64,000 nt of DNA from Anthoceros angustus (Eukaryota > Streptophyta > Anthocerotopsida > Anthocerotales > Anthocerotaceae), in NCBI GenBank assembly GCA_010909165.1, contig VJWM01000254.1:1-64000 (forward strand), written 5' to 3'. Both the position numbers and the translations under genes were made by a program. The notes under the pieces were generated by a model. That model did no database searches. It had not been told where the DNA came from and saw nothing but the letters and a program-made list of their open reading frames with translations. This document shows positions 1-11,740 of the stretch, piece after piece (the first letter of the stretch is position 1; each line of letters begins with the position of its first letter).

Positions 1-129
1 AGTTTGTGGTGTGTGGTATGTGTGTACGTAGCTCCCTTCCTAATTCAGACGTAGATACAATGCTACTCTCTACCTTGCGTGAAATTTCATCCCTCTTCTC
101 TCTCTCGAGAACCCACGACAAATGTATGC

Positions 130-568
130 ACAGGCCTGCTCCTTTACATCAATGCCAGACTGTACAGCAAGTTTCTTGTTAGCTCCAGCTAACTCTTTGA
201 GCCTTGCAATCCTGCCTACTCCTGTGCACCTGCCTGTAGCGGCATCCACATTTGCCACGAGGATGCATGGAGACGCCTGCTGCTGGACCTGGCTCACAAG
301 ACTGTCAAAGCATTCCGCTAGGACAAAAACGAGACTGTCAAAGCACCGTGTTACGCTTCCTACATCCCCATGAGTTTTGGCAAGGTACCTGGAATCCAAC
401 CGGCCTTGAGAAGCAAGCAAGAGTAACATTGAGAACTAAAATCAGCCCTTGTTGCTCCAATCTTCCATACAGAGCAATCGCCTCCTGACCCAGCCCGTGC
501 CCTGCATTCCCAGCCATCAGCATACTCAAGCCTGACACTGAGCCCAGGTCATGGACTGGTCGCCCCAC
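130..568 (-). pseudogene. PPR (PLS-class) protein C-terminal fragment, decayed
   Basis: Minus-strand translation in shifting frames gives a PPR-like stretch (GNAGHGLGQEAIALYGRLEQ) followed downstream by text resembling the E motif of PLS-type pentatricopeptide repeat proteins (ANVDAATGR, then SGIDVKEQ). The order is as expected, PPR repeat then E motif. There is no intact frame and no start. PPR proteins of this class bind organellar RNA, often as editing factors. This copy is a broken remnant next to the LTR element inserted at 838. A short internal duplication (the DSL-containing segment) adds to the decay. Assignment rests on motif resemblance only. Confidence 0.5.
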
Positions 569-833
569 AAGGTTTTTTCAGCCACACATCTCTTGAGAAC
601 ACTGTACAACAGAGAAGATGACACAGTAGATCTCGATTGTGTCCGAGTCGAGAGGGTCAAGCACCATCAGCATGTCACCACATACAAGTTCGTGGTGTGC
701 GTGAAGCATATATGATCTAATCCACATCTCAACAGCGAAAACTCTCTTTAGTTTCACACTTATGTAATTAGAAAACATGGAGATGAGTGATCAACATGGG
801 AGATGAGTGATCTTCAGTTTAAAATCAGAGATG

Positions 834-837
834 GGAC
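834..837. repeat. Left target-site duplication of the LTR element
   Basis: GGAC lies immediately left of the first LTR base. The same four bases follow the right LTR at 11197-11200. This is a perfect 4-bp duplication (the fifth base differs) and marks the insertion boundaries. Confidence 0.75.
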
Positions 838-1495
838 TGTTAAATACTTTGTTTCCTTGAGGTAGCAGCCCACCCCAAGAGGGAGATCCCTACCCTTCTA
901 CTTGTAACCGGTCTCGCACATTCTGAGATGCTCCTGTGGACTTTCCTATTGAACGACAGACTGGTGACGAATGACCTCTTCTGTATGTCAGGACGGGACT
1001 GGACGTGTTAGTCTGACTATGGGGAAGTTGTGGCTTGCCGCTACAGTGTCACCGTGTGGCCGGGGGGGAAGAGCGTCCACAGCTTGATGTGGCCTAGTCT
1101 TTGCGCTCACCGAGTCTGCACCATACATACATACAGATGGAATTGCACGACCGATCACGAATCAAGTCCCTCGAGAACACAAAGCATATGACTCGAACAC
1201 ACAAAGAACTACCAAGCTAGAATCTTTGGTAGGGTCAAGGCACAAGAGCTTAGAAGCTCGCGATGAGCAAGGGGACTCGTCCGTCCATTCTTGAATGCCC
1301 TTCCAGCTTACAATGGCCGCTATTTGTAGCGGAGTCCTTTTCTAAAGTTGGCCCTACTTTAAACTCGGGATGCCTCGGAATCCTATGCACCGTTGGCTCC
1401 AAGAGGCGTTGTTGCGAGGTCCCTTGCTATCGAATAAAGCTTCATTCACACCACACAAAACATCCCCCTTGTTATTTCGTTCTTATCCTTGCACA
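838..1495 (-). repeat. 3' LTR of the gypsy element
   Basis: It begins TGTTAAATAC and ends CCTTGCACA on the plus strand. It aligns along its whole length with 10551-11196. Many of the small differences fall at CAG/CTG positions, for example GTTGCGAGG here against GTTGCAGAGG in the other copy. On the minus strand this is the downstream LTR because the integrase end faces it. Confidence 0.93.
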
Positions 1496-1515
1496 TTGGC
1501 TCCCCCCGGCTGGCG
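1496..1515 (-). other. Candidate polypurine tract
   Basis: Directly inside the 3' LTR the minus strand reads a purine-rich CCGGGGGGAGCCAA ending at the LTR start. This is the place and composition expected for the plus-strand primer of an LTR retrotransposon. Confidence 0.6.
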
Positions 1516-2529
1516 CCTGGGCTCGCTCCCCTGATAAGAAGGGCAAGGATGTAGTTACGCACACACACGACTCCATGATCCCTGTTACACTTCACACTGA
1601 ATTGCACACCACACCCTACATCGTATTGTTCACCCAGCTAAGAGCCACCGGGAAAGTTCTTCCATCTTCATGCCTGATGGTTGGTCATTAAGGCCTGCTT
1701 TATCCTGCATTACCTTTCAACTTTGATATAAATCCCGCATCAATCCGCAAGCGGTCTATCAAGTCTTTCGACTCCTCTTCAATCGACTCGATTAGGCTCC
1801 AAGGCATGCAGTGTTGGTCGAAAATCTACCACTCGGATAAGTGTTGGCTCGGGCGTGGGGCATTGGGCAGCCTTAAGGCGTCGGGAAGCATCATGAGCAG
1901 ATGACCATTCCCAAAAGCTAAGTCTTTCTTCAAGATCCGAGCCAAAGGATATACCAAGTAATACCAATCATTGAACTCGGTGACCTTGGGTGACACGCAA
2001 ATCGACTAACCAAGCTTGAAGTTCCCCATGGTTGGATGGTTTTCCGTGAAACATTGACCCGTCCACTGCAAGCTTCTACCCGGCACACACGATGCGACCA
2101 CAAGTGCATCCAAGATCCTCCCAACATTCATGACACCTCGGGTCCATATACGCATTGGACCTACCCATCGACTCAAGTCAAGGCGCCTCTCATCAAAACC
2201 TTCTATCGGGCACCACTCATGGTGCACCGATATGTGACAGGATGACTTCCTTCCTACTACGAGGCCTCTGCGGTGAGGGTCATAAGTAGGCGGAAGGAGT
2301 CCATTCACATCATGGTGCAATACACCTCCCATCAACTCGCTAGCTTTAAGTAGTTCTCTTGGCCACCATTGGCCACTCGTTGAGCTACCAACAATCACAT
2401 TCTCAGCCATTCACCCATCATACCCTATCCAAGTCTAATCCCACCTAAAAATAGTCTGTGGCTTAGGTTAGATGCCTTCAATCATGGTATGAGGCATCCT
2501 AATCGGGACCGCAGCTACTCATGGCGATG
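1516..2529 (-). other. 3' non-coding interior of the gypsy element
   Basis: About 1 kb lies between the integrase stop and the polypurine tract. Only short, inconsistent frames are present and none resembles a known protein. It is best read as a long 3' untranslated region, which is common in Tat-type elements, or as a lost accessory frame. Confidence 0.5.
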
Positions 2530-3984
2530 TTATCGACAATAGAATTTCTTGAGGTGAGACCCACTTACCGTCTCCGCAGCTTCCAGATCAGACGGTTTCA
2601 CCACATCTACTGACCCATTCTCATGTATCTTTTTGACAAGCCATGGGCCTTCCCAACGCGGCTTCAGCTTCGCCCCCGACTCCCTTTTGAGATACCTGCG
2701 GACGTTTAGCCTGAGGACCCATTCTCCCACAGAGAAACCGAACTCCTTCTTGTCCTCATCATACTTTTCTTTCTGCTTGAGTTTCTCTTCTTCGATGGTG
2801 AGGTAGGCTGCTCTTCTAACCTCATCCAATTCATGCAACTGTACAATCCTTGCATCTTCTTCCATAGACATAGCCTCCAGGATGCCGAATCCTCTTGTTG
2901 CCGTAGTGACCTGAGAGGGTACCCTAGCAGGTACTCCGTATACTAACTCGAAAGGGGAAACTCCCACAGCTGTTTTAACACGGGTTCGCATGGCCCAGAG
3001 GGCACCATACAGGTGTTGATCCCAGCGTTGTGGCTCATCCTGGCAAAGTTTAGACAACACTTTAATGGCTACCTTGTTTGAGCTTTCAGCTTGACCATTA
3101 TCCATAGGATGATAGGCCGTTGTTAACCTATGCTTGACAAAGAACATGGACATGACTTTCTCAACCACCTCGTTGACAAACTCTCGACCTCGATCTGACA
3201 CTATCTCTACTGGACATCCAAACCTTGTGATCACATGATGGTACAGGAAGTTCCCTACCATTTCTCGATAGTGCCGACACTTCTTCAACCCACTTGGTAG
3301 CATAGTCGATTCACATTATGTAGCGATTGCCATGAAATGACAGGGCTGATCGGACCTATACAATCAATACCCCACTTGACAAAGGGACCGCTAGGAAACC
3401 TTTGGACACAACAAACCACGCCGGTGACACTTGAGCAAATTTTGGCGAGACTACACTGCAATACTCACGAACATCCTTGAACAAGGTGGGCCAAGAAAAC
3501 CAGCCCTCGAATCTTTTGACCGATTGCGGTTGCATCAAAATGACCACCACACACGAGTCATGCATCTCAAAAGGATCCGAGTATCTGTCGCCCATACACA
3601 CAAGCGTAGGACCCTATCGGGACCGATTCTAAACAACTTCCCTTCTATCATGGTGTATGCTTTCGACCAAGATTGTAACTTCCTCTTCATGCTTGGATCA
3701 GCTCCTTCCGGCATTTTCCTTTCCTTGAGATAATCTGCGATTTGTCCATACAAGGTTGCAGGGTTTTCAATCTTTACAGCTATCGCTCGGAATGTCGTAC
3801 CTGTGTTCGTCCTTGCATTCCTGCAGAGACCTGCATCAGCCAACTTATGTGCCTTAATATTCTGAGCTTCGTCGATGTGTAGAAAACCCACTCCATCCAT
3901 TGTCGCCACAAATCTTGCGATCTGTATCAAGACTGGGGTTGCCACTGTACTAGCTTGGCTCAGAAATTGGACCTCAAGCAACAT
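2530..3984 (-). pseudogene. Integrase region of the gypsy element, broken
   Basis: Two main frames are seen. 3984-3535 carries the pre-integrase part (EGKLFRIGPDRVLRLCV, the stretch before the zinc-binding domain). 3303-2530 carries the catalytic core with SDRGREF (second catalytic Asp) and HPMDNGQAE (catalytic Glu), then a GPF/Y-like C-terminus (KPRWEGPWLVKK). The segment between them, which would hold the zinc finger and first Asp, is out of frame. No chromodomain follows. The product would insert the element's cDNA; as read it is not translatable in one piece. Confidence 0.88.
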
Positions 3985-4242
3985 TCACGAGTCATGGCTC
4001 TTGATCATTACCGCTTTGCTCCACACTTGGCTGCTTCCACTAACCTGCCAGATCGCCATTGCCGGCCCTCCTTGTGGTTACGCGGCCACGGTCCTAGATA
4101 TCGAGCGGATCCGCACTCACGGGGAGATCTCACTATTGCGCCAATCCTGCGTTGCCAAATAACACGCTACGCGCTCGTTCACACTCCGGATGTCCGTCGG
4201 CTTCTTCCTCATACTCATCCAGACGCGAAGAACTCGACATAC

Positions 4243-5380
4243 TTACGCGCAATTCTTAGAGACATGGCTTGTGAACCCGCGATGGTTTGTTCCTCCTTCA
4301 AAGCTAATTTGGCGGTCCAAGAAGCTCGTTCCTTTGTCGTGGCACATGTGTCAAGGACACGCTTCAAACTTCGCATTAGCTCCAGCTGTGGTGAAGAGCT
4401 CTCAAATTCCTCGCACGCACTTCATATGTTCCATGCAAGCTTGACAAGTAGTTGGCTATCCAGAAAGCATTGAATCGCACTCTATCATCGCTAGCTTTAA
4501 ACCATGTAGGAAAGCTTGGTACTCCGCCTCGTTGTTAGTAGCTAAAGGAATCGCAAAGCTTTCCTTCACAGTTTCCTTTGCATCAGGGGCCACCAGTACC
4601 ACACCTACTCCAGCGCGACCATGCGCCACAGCTCCATCGGTCCACAATTTCCATGTGTCAGCATCACTCAATGCGGATGGGTCAGCCCAAAGTGCAGCCA
4701 AGGTTGGGTTACCTTTTGTTTCCTCTTCATCGGCTTCTTTCTTTCTCCTATGGCTTGGCACAGTGAGAGTCAGGGCTTCCTCCATTTGCTCAGACTGACC
4801 TTGAAGACTGGAATCGATGCCCTTGCATGCATATCCACACAGGCCTGCCTCCAACTGTCTAAATTTTAGTGACTTGATCTGGACTTCAAAGTCATATCCT
4901 GAGAGTAGACATACCCATTTTGCAAATCGTCCGGTAGGATTGGGTATCATCATCGTATCGTGCCGCATGTAGGCTAACCGGAAAAAAATTTGCACGATGC
5001 CGTAATGGTGGAACTTCTTCGTTCGCAACCATTCTGCCGTCACTTGCTCAAACGCATTGTACCTAGTCTCACATCCGGTCATAAGCCTACCTGCAAAGTA
5101 TATTGGCAGGTACAGCTTAGTCTCATCATCCTGCTGGAATAAGCTGTATTCCAGAGATGCCCTTGTTACTTCCACACTCACATAGAATGTCCTTGACCAA
5201 TCTGGTGGTTTCATGACCTGGGGTGACACCATTAAATTTTGTAACCGCTCGTAGGATTCCATCATTGGTTCATCCCATACCGCCTCGATTCTTCCGTGGA
5301 TTTATGCGGAGGTCTGCTACCTGTGAAATTGGGTATTAACCTCCTGTAGTAACTTGCTGTACAAATGATCTTACTTCCTC
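4243..5380 (-). pseudogene. RT-RNase H plus second RNase H, copy 1 of a repeated block
   Basis: The 5265-4456 frame encodes the end of RT and its RNase H region (RLMTGCETRYNAFEQ, FAKWVCLLSGYDFEVQ). It then runs into a second RNase H of archaeal/plant type (LWTDGAVAHGRAGVGVVLVA, NNEAEYQAFLHGLKLA). The second domain shows the DG and NEAEY motifs expected of that family. It is typical of Tat-lineage elements. The block matches 6214-7347, where the same coding text is carried with different small indels. Confidence 0.85.
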
Positions 5381-6190
5381 TATGCTAACCGGAAAAATTT
5401 GCACGATGCCGTAATGGTGGAACTTCTTCGTTCGCAACCATTCCTGCCGTCACTTGCTCAAACGCATTGTACCTAGTCTCACATCCGGTCATAAGCCTAC
5501 ACGCAAAGTATATTGGCGGTAGTCTCATCATCCTGCTGGAATAAGTTGTATTCCAGAGACGCTCCTGTTACTTCCACACTCACATAGAATGTCCTTGACC
5601 AGTCTGGTGGTTTCATGACCTTGGGTGACACCATTAAATTTTGTAACGCTCGTAGGATTCCATCATTGGTTCATCCCATACCAGTTCACGATTCTTCGCG
5701 TGGATTTATGCGGAGGTCTGCTACCTGTGAAATTGGGTATTAACCTCCGTAGTAACTTGCCTGTACAAATGATCTTACTTCCTCTATGCTAACGGGCCTT
5801 GGCGAAACTTCTTGATCTTCCCAGTTCGCATGTACACCTTTGGAATCAATCATGAACCCCAAAGTTCCCCTTGATGACAAATATGCACTTCAAGGATTTA
5901 ACCCGATATTTGCTAGGGTCGACAGAACACTTCCTCCAAGTTTCTGGATGATCGACTCTTCTCCCATACACGGCAAAGTCATCTAAGAAGACACGTAGGA
6001 ACTTCCTCTTGTGGTGCCGAGCCTCCATCATGACTTCACGAAAACAAGATGGCGCATTGCAAAGGCCGAAGGCATTACCTTGTACATGAACACACCCCAT
6101 GGTGTCACAAAAGCGATCTTGGTGATCTTCTTCACAGATAGCGACTGATGAAATCACGAATAACCATCGCAGAAAGAGTATGTCTCGTGA
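5381..6190 (-). pseudogene. Partial extra copy of the RT block (copy 2)
   Basis: This segment starts inside the RT/RNase H block (matching 4973 and 6930) and continues through the RT palm. There the minus-strand frame shows VFLDDFAVYG, equivalent to the YxDD box, and FGLCNAPSCFREVM. It matches 6930-7750. Its left junction falls at a short GCTAAC shared by both ends of the duplicated unit. Confidence 0.85.
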
Positions 6191-7977
6191 CGAAACCTCA
6201 TCCGACGGCAGCCCGACATACTTACGCGCGCACAGAGACATGGCTTGTGAACACCTCGGCGATGGTTTTGTTCCTCCTTCAAAGCTAATTTGGCGGTCCA
6301 GTGAAGCTCGTTCCTTTGTCGTGGCACATGTGTCAAGGACCTTTTGCTTCAAACTTCGCATTAGCTCCGAGCCTGTGGTGAAGAGCTCTCAAATTCCTCG
6401 CACTTCATATGTTCCATGCGCTTGACAAGTAGTTGGCTATCCGCAAGCATTGAATCGCACTCTATCGCTAGCTTTAAACCATGTAGGAAAGCGGTACTCC
6501 GCCTCGTTGTTAGTAGCTAAAGGAATCGCAAAGCTTTCCTTCACGTTTCCTTTGCATCGGGGCCATCGGCACCACACCTACTCCGGCGGCCATGCGCTGA
6601 CTCCATCGGTCCACAATTTCCATGTGTCGGCATCACTCAATGCGGATGGGTCAGCCCAAAAGTGCGGGGTTGGGTTACCTTTTGCTTCCTCTTCATCGCT
6701 TCTTTCTTTCTCCTACGACTTGGCACGGTGAGAGTCGGGCTTCCTCCATTTTGCTCAGGTGTGAAGGCGGAATCGATGCCCTTGCATGCATATCCACAGC
6801 TGCCTCCAACTGTCTAAATTTTAGTGACTTGATCTGGACTTCAAAGTCATATCCTGAGAGTATACATACCCATTTTGCAAATCGTCCGGTAGGATTGGGT
6901 ATCATCATCAGGTATCGTGCCGCATGTAGGCTAACCGGAAAAAATTTGCCTGATGCCAGGTAATGGTGGAACTTCTTCGTTGCTGCAACCATTCCTGCCG
7001 TCACTTGCTCAAACGCATTGTACCTAGTCTCACATCCGGTCATAAGCCTACCTGCAAAGTATATTGGCGGTGACAGTCTCATCATCCTATTTGGAATAAG
7101 CTGTATTCCAGAGATGCCCTTGTTACTTCCACACTCACATAGAATGTCCTTGACCAATCTGGTGGTTTCATGACCTGGGGTGACACCATTAAATTTTGTA
7201 ACCGCTCGTAGGATTCCATCATTGGTTCATCCCATACCAGTTCATGATTCTTCCGCGTGGATTTGTACAGAGGTGCTGCTACCTCTGTGAAATTGGGTAT
7301 TAACCTCCTGTAACTTGCCTGTACAAATGATCTTACTTCCTCTATGCTAACGGGCCTTGGCGAAACTTCTTGATCTTCCCAGCTCGCATGTACACCTTTG
7401 GAATCAATCATGAACCCCAAAGTTCCCCTTGATGACAAATATGCACTTCAAGGATTTAACCCGATATTTGCTAGGGTCGACAGAACACTTCCTCCAAGTT
7501 TCTGGATGATCGACTCTTCTCCCATACACGGCAAAGTCATCTAAGAAGACACGTAGGAACTTCCCTCTTGTGGTGCCGAGCCTCCATCATGACTTCACGA
7601 AAACAAGATGGCGCATTGCAAAGGCCGAAAGGCATTACCTTGTACATGAACACACCCCATGGTGTCACAAAAGCAGTCTTGGGCTGATCTTCTTCACAGA
7701 TAGCGACCTGATGAAATCCTGAATAACCATCGCAGAAAGAGTATGTCTCGTGACCAGAAACCTCATCCAGTATCTCATCCACATGAGGAAGGGGAAACCT
7801 GTCCTTCCTCGTAGCTTTGTTTAACTCCCGAAAGTCGACACACATCCTAATTTTCCCATTCTTCTTCATCGAAATTACTATCGGGGATACCCACTCCGGA
7901 TATTGCACCGCTTCTATGCATCCAGCAGCTTTCAACCTCATTACTTCTTCCGTACCTCCTGCATGCGTCGGTGACAA
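6191..7977 (-). pseudogene. Reverse transcriptase with RNase H, longest copy (copy 3)
   Basis: From 7977 downward the minus strand encodes the RT fingers and palm: KKNGKIRMCVDFRELNKAT, then FPLPHVDEILDE, then FCDGYSGFHQV and FGLCNAPSCFREVM. Further down are the RT thumb/RNase H text (SFVQASYRRLIPNFTEVA, LMTGCETRYNAFEQ) and remnants of the second RNase H. This is the most continuous copy of the block and probably reflects the parental order. The enzyme copies element RNA to DNA and degrades the template. Several frameshifts remain. Confidence 0.88.
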
Positions 7978-8361
7978 CTCTCAGTTCACACCCTTGGTTT
8001 TGTGCTGCGGATATCGATTTTGAACTTGCGTAGGTTCGTAGTTGGCATTTCTTCGTGCCCGATGATGAACAAATGTTCATATCGGAGAAAAGATTCTGTA
8101 ACGCTCAAGTTCCTCTCCTTCTATGTCCGTACCAACTTTGGCAACCTTCGACACCGTTGGCTCCAAAAACTTCAATTCCTTCAAGTCGGGATGTTGGATC
8201 ATGCGAGTTTGAGCTTATCTTGGGCCAATCGAATGGATAGGATGTGGAGTGTCTCGTTCATCGTTGAATGCCTCTGGTGAAATCCACCTCTGGTCCGAAC
8301 CACTTGTCACCATACAGAGGCTTGGATCCTGCTTTGAGGTGCTACTTGTCATGTTGAACTC

Positions 8362-9056
8362 TCAGTGCCATGCCTTGATCGAACCGGTCTGTTGGCGGGC
8401 CAATTTCCGTGATTCCAGATCCCGTGGTGATCGGCTTTCACTAACTCTAACCATGGTTGGCCTAGGATGACACCATATGCCCGGCTCGGGAAGTTCCACA
8501 ACGGTGAAACCTATCCATACTCTTACTCCGTGAACAACAACCTTGATGTTTTCCGGGACCCCACCACAGGAGCTTTGTATTGACGATCTCAAGACTTGCT
8601 TACATGCTAGTTTGCGGGTGGTACCTAGACCAAGATCTTGAGCCAAGCGGCATTGATCAAGTTCGTAGATGACCCTCCATCCACGACGGCCGGGACCTCG
8701 ACCTCATTGATCCAAGCCCGTTCGCGGTGAGTCGTTTTGCGGAGCCATCCAATCGGTCGGTTTGATGAGTCAGGATTGCCAGTTATCGTCAATGTTGTGG
8801 CAACTTCCCCTTTTAGCTTAGCCTTTCCCTTCTTGTGCTTCAACTCCCGAGTACTTAAGGCAGCGGTGATCTCTTGTCGTGCTGCAGGGAGGATTCCGAA
8901 CAGCTGCCTGAATGTCATTTTTACTTCCCTATCTGCAAGATCTTCCACAAGTGAGTATGGCGGTGCACTGCTGGCAATTGGAGGAACAACGCTCCTTACG
9001 TCTTCGCCTCTTAGGCTTCTCGAGCGCCGATGTCTTCCATCTCTATTTCGGCCCAC
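8362..9056 (-). pseudogene. Aspartic protease region of the gypsy element
   Basis: The minus-strand frame contains VPAVVDGGSSTNLINAAW, a retroelement aspartic-protease active site with Asp-Gly-Gly in place of the commoner Asp-Ser/Thr-Gly. It then continues in another frame with GGVPENIKVVVHGVRV and FTVVELPEPG. It lies between gag and RT, as expected for pol. It would process the Gag-Pol polyprotein. It is broken by at least one frameshift. Confidence 0.75.
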
Positions 9057-9137
9057 ACTTCCTTCTTTCCTTTGTTGTTTCGCCTCTTTTGTATAGTCAT
9101 CTTGACGTCGGATTCGGAGGCGTTTTCTTACCCGCGG

Positions 9138-10195
9138 CTAGCAGAAGCGCACGATGGTTGCCTTTGTTGGCATGCAAGCTTCGGTGAAGACTCCTCGGAC
9201 GACAATCTCCTCTTCTGGCAGCGGTGGGCGACGGGTTTCCCCAGTTGTCTGGCCTATAGGTTTGAGCGGTACCCGACCACGACCTCGTGGTGCACCTCCT
9301 CGACCTCGGCTGCTGCTGCTTGACGAGTTCTTAGGACATCTCCACTCTATGTGGCCATGCTCCCCAGCTAACACATGGTGTGTTCATGCACAACTCAGTG
9401 TGTTGAGATCCACACTTCTTGCATGGTTCACGGGGCTTCATTGTTGTCGGCTCATGTGTCTTCCCGACCGCCATCCTCGTGATCATGGCCTCCAACTCGT
9501 TCACTCTCTTTGACATCATAGCCAGGGGTCCTCCTTCGATTTCTTCATCTTGTGCAGTTTTTCTGTTTCGAGATGGCGCTCGAATGGGGCTCTCGGACGA
9601 TGAAGGATCTGAGTCCGGCGAATGGCTCCTGCTACGATGGCGTTCTCGGTGGCGAGGCTTACTTGGCTTGGTACGTGAGGAAACTTTGTTTTTTTTCATG
9701 GCTAGCTCAATGACATCATCCAAGGTCCTCTCTTCATCTTCCATCCGGCGGGTGTAAAACTCATTTCTTAAGCCATGTATGAACTTCCGCTTCACCTTCT
9801 TGAGTTTTCCGCCTTCCTTTGTGTAGCCTAGCTTCTTCACTGTCCTCGTCCGCTCCACATATGTTGCGATGGATTCACGACTTTCCGACTGTAATCAAGT
9901 CGATCTTCAATCCTTGTGGAAAGACTCACTTGAACTTGGTTAAGAAGGCAACACAGCACTCAGTCAACACGAAGCTCATCCTCCAATGTCTCATACCATA
10001 CTGGACTCCCTTGCGAGATCGGAAATACTTCAAGTACTTTTTTTCTGTTCCCATCAAACGAGCTTTTAAAACCTTCTTGAACAACCACAGATGTTCGTCA
10101 GGATCTTCATTTGGGGACCCATAGTACTGTGGCAAGGTATTGGGGTCAAGACCGGGCTTCATAGACAGGTCAGATCCTGAGTACCCCATGTCCAC
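9138..10195 (-). pseudogene. gag of the gypsy element, broken
   Basis: The N-terminal frame (10195-9926) shows a gag capsid-type stretch (YYGSPNEDPDEHLWLFKKVL). A second frame (9858-9331) has a basic, RS-rich region and Cys residues (EPCKKCGSQH). A third (9374-9138) ends with a knuckle-like GHIEWRCPKN followed by an RGRGG tail. Order and content fit a capsid plus nucleocapsid. The zinc knuckle is split across frames, so the breaks are recent or artificial. Confidence 0.8.
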
Positions 10196-10526
10196 AAGCT
10201 ACTTTCTGTCGGACAGGCTGGTTTCTAACAACCCACACTTTCGGCGGACTCTTTGACTATCCTAAGAAAGAGGAACTGATATGATAGAGGGAGTTGGGGA
10301 AAACCAAAAGGAAGACGGGTATCTTCTGGCAGCAAAGCAATCATTTCTTTTATGGTCAGCCTTTTACTACCTCCTGCTCTATTCCTATTTGTCAGTTTTG
10401 AAACATTCCTCATACTAGGACTAAGCAATGCTGGAAACGCTGGTTCAGACGTGTATGATACCCAAGGGATGTGGTAGTCGTGGTGTATGCAGAACGCAAA
10501 ATCTGATCTTCACACCGCTTGCTATC

Positions 10527-10550
10527 GAGGACACGCGTCCGGGTGCCAAA
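10527..10550 (-). other. Primer-binding site next to the 5' LTR
   Basis: Immediately inside the 5' LTR the minus strand reads TTTGGCACCCGGACGCG. It starts with the TGG that pairs with the CCA end of a tRNA. Position and the TGG start support a primer-binding site. I do not assign the tRNA species. Confidence 0.75.
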
Positions 10551-11196
10551 TGTTAAATACTTTGTTTCCTTGAGGTAGCAGCCCACCCCAAGAGGAGATC
10601 CCTACCCTTCTACTTGTAACCGGTCTCGCACATTCGAGATGCTCCATGGACTTTCCTATTGAGCAGCGGTGACGAATGACCTCTTCCGTATGTCGTGACG
10701 GACCGACGTGTTAGTCGACTATGGGGAAGTTGTGGCTTGCCGCCTGTCACCGTGTGGCCGGGGAAGAGCGTCCACGGCTTGATGTGGCCTAGTCTTTGCG
10801 CTCACCGAGTCCCGCACCATACATACATACAGATGGAATTGCAGCACGGCGATCACAATCAAGTCCTCAGAGAACACAAAGCATATGACTCGAACACACA
10901 AAGAACTACCAAGCTAGAATCTTTGGTAGGGTCAAGGCACAAGAGCTTAGAAGCTCCATGATGAGCAAGGGACTCCGTCCGTCCATTCTTGAATGCCCTT
11001 CCATTACAATGGCCGCTATTTGTAGCGGAGTCCTTTTCTAAAGTTGGCCCTACTTTAAACTCGGGATGCCCTCGGAATCCTATGCACCGTTGGCTCCAAG
11101 AGGCGTTGTTGCAGAGGTCCCTTGCTATCAGAATAGAAAGCTTCATTCACACCACACAAAACATCTCCCTTGTTATTTCGTTCTTATCCTTGCACA
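10551..11196 (-). repeat. 5' LTR of the gypsy element
   Basis: It aligns with 838-1495 from TGTTAAATAC to CTTGCACA. Being next to the primer-binding site, it is the upstream LTR on the minus strand and should hold the promoter. The copies show numerous one- to three-base differences concentrated at CAG/CTG, so LTR divergence should not be used for dating. Confidence 0.93.
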
Positions 11197-11740
11197 GGAC
11201 AATGGCACGTCCTAAATGAGAGACATCTCTCCCAGCCTGGGCTGATGAGGAAGGTAGAACAACGCATGCCTCGCATGTGAGAGATTTAGAAGTCATTCCA
11301 CCAGCGGCACGCTCTGCACTTTCAAGAAAGAGGAACGCGAATCTGCACTTGCCTTGTGAAATCAAAGCTACAGTTACAGCTCTACAACTGGCTCGTTCTT
11401 TCCTTCCTACCCTCTATGAGCTAGCACCTGTTCACTAGTGAACACAAGGAGGCTGTGGGATGTTTCTCCTGCATGCAGCATGCGCACCTGAACTTGCGAA
11501 ATGACCAGGAAAGGACAGATGAGAATGCACCAACCGTGCCTAGCCTAGCACCACTACTCTTTTTTGTCAATTGCAGGCGAGCCTGAACGTTCGAAATGAG
11601 TAGGAAACGACAAACGAGAACGCATTGGAACAAATGAGAAGGCGTTGGAATGCACCAACAGTGTCTCCCTCGAGACCATACCTGACAGCGGATTGAAGCT
11701 GTCATCGCCACACCCAACTCCTGCTGGCCAGGCAAGTGAG
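11197..11740. other. Flank between the LTR element and the caspase-like gene
   Basis: It starts with the right GGAC target duplication. No coding or RNA feature is recognisable. Part of it is likely the 3' untranslated region of the minus-strand caspase-like gene ending at 11741. Confidence 0.5.

Larger units (their letters stand above)
838..11196 (-). mobile_element. Ty3/gypsy LTR retrotransposon (Tat-like, with a second RNase H), degenerate
   Basis: Two related LTRs (838-1495 and 10551-11196) with TGT...ACA ends flank a 9-kb interior, and a 4-bp GGAC duplication lies outside. On the minus strand the order is 5' LTR, primer-binding site, gag, protease, reverse transcriptase, RNase H, a second RNase H, integrase, purine-rich tract, 3' LTR. 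RT-before-integrase is the Ty3/gypsy order. An extra RNase H between RT-RNH and integrase is the Tat-lineage layout, and I see no chromodomain at the integrase end. Frames are broken many times, so it is non-autonomous as read, although some breaks may be sequencing artefacts. The RT/RNase H part is partly triplicated (4243-7750). Confidence 0.95.
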
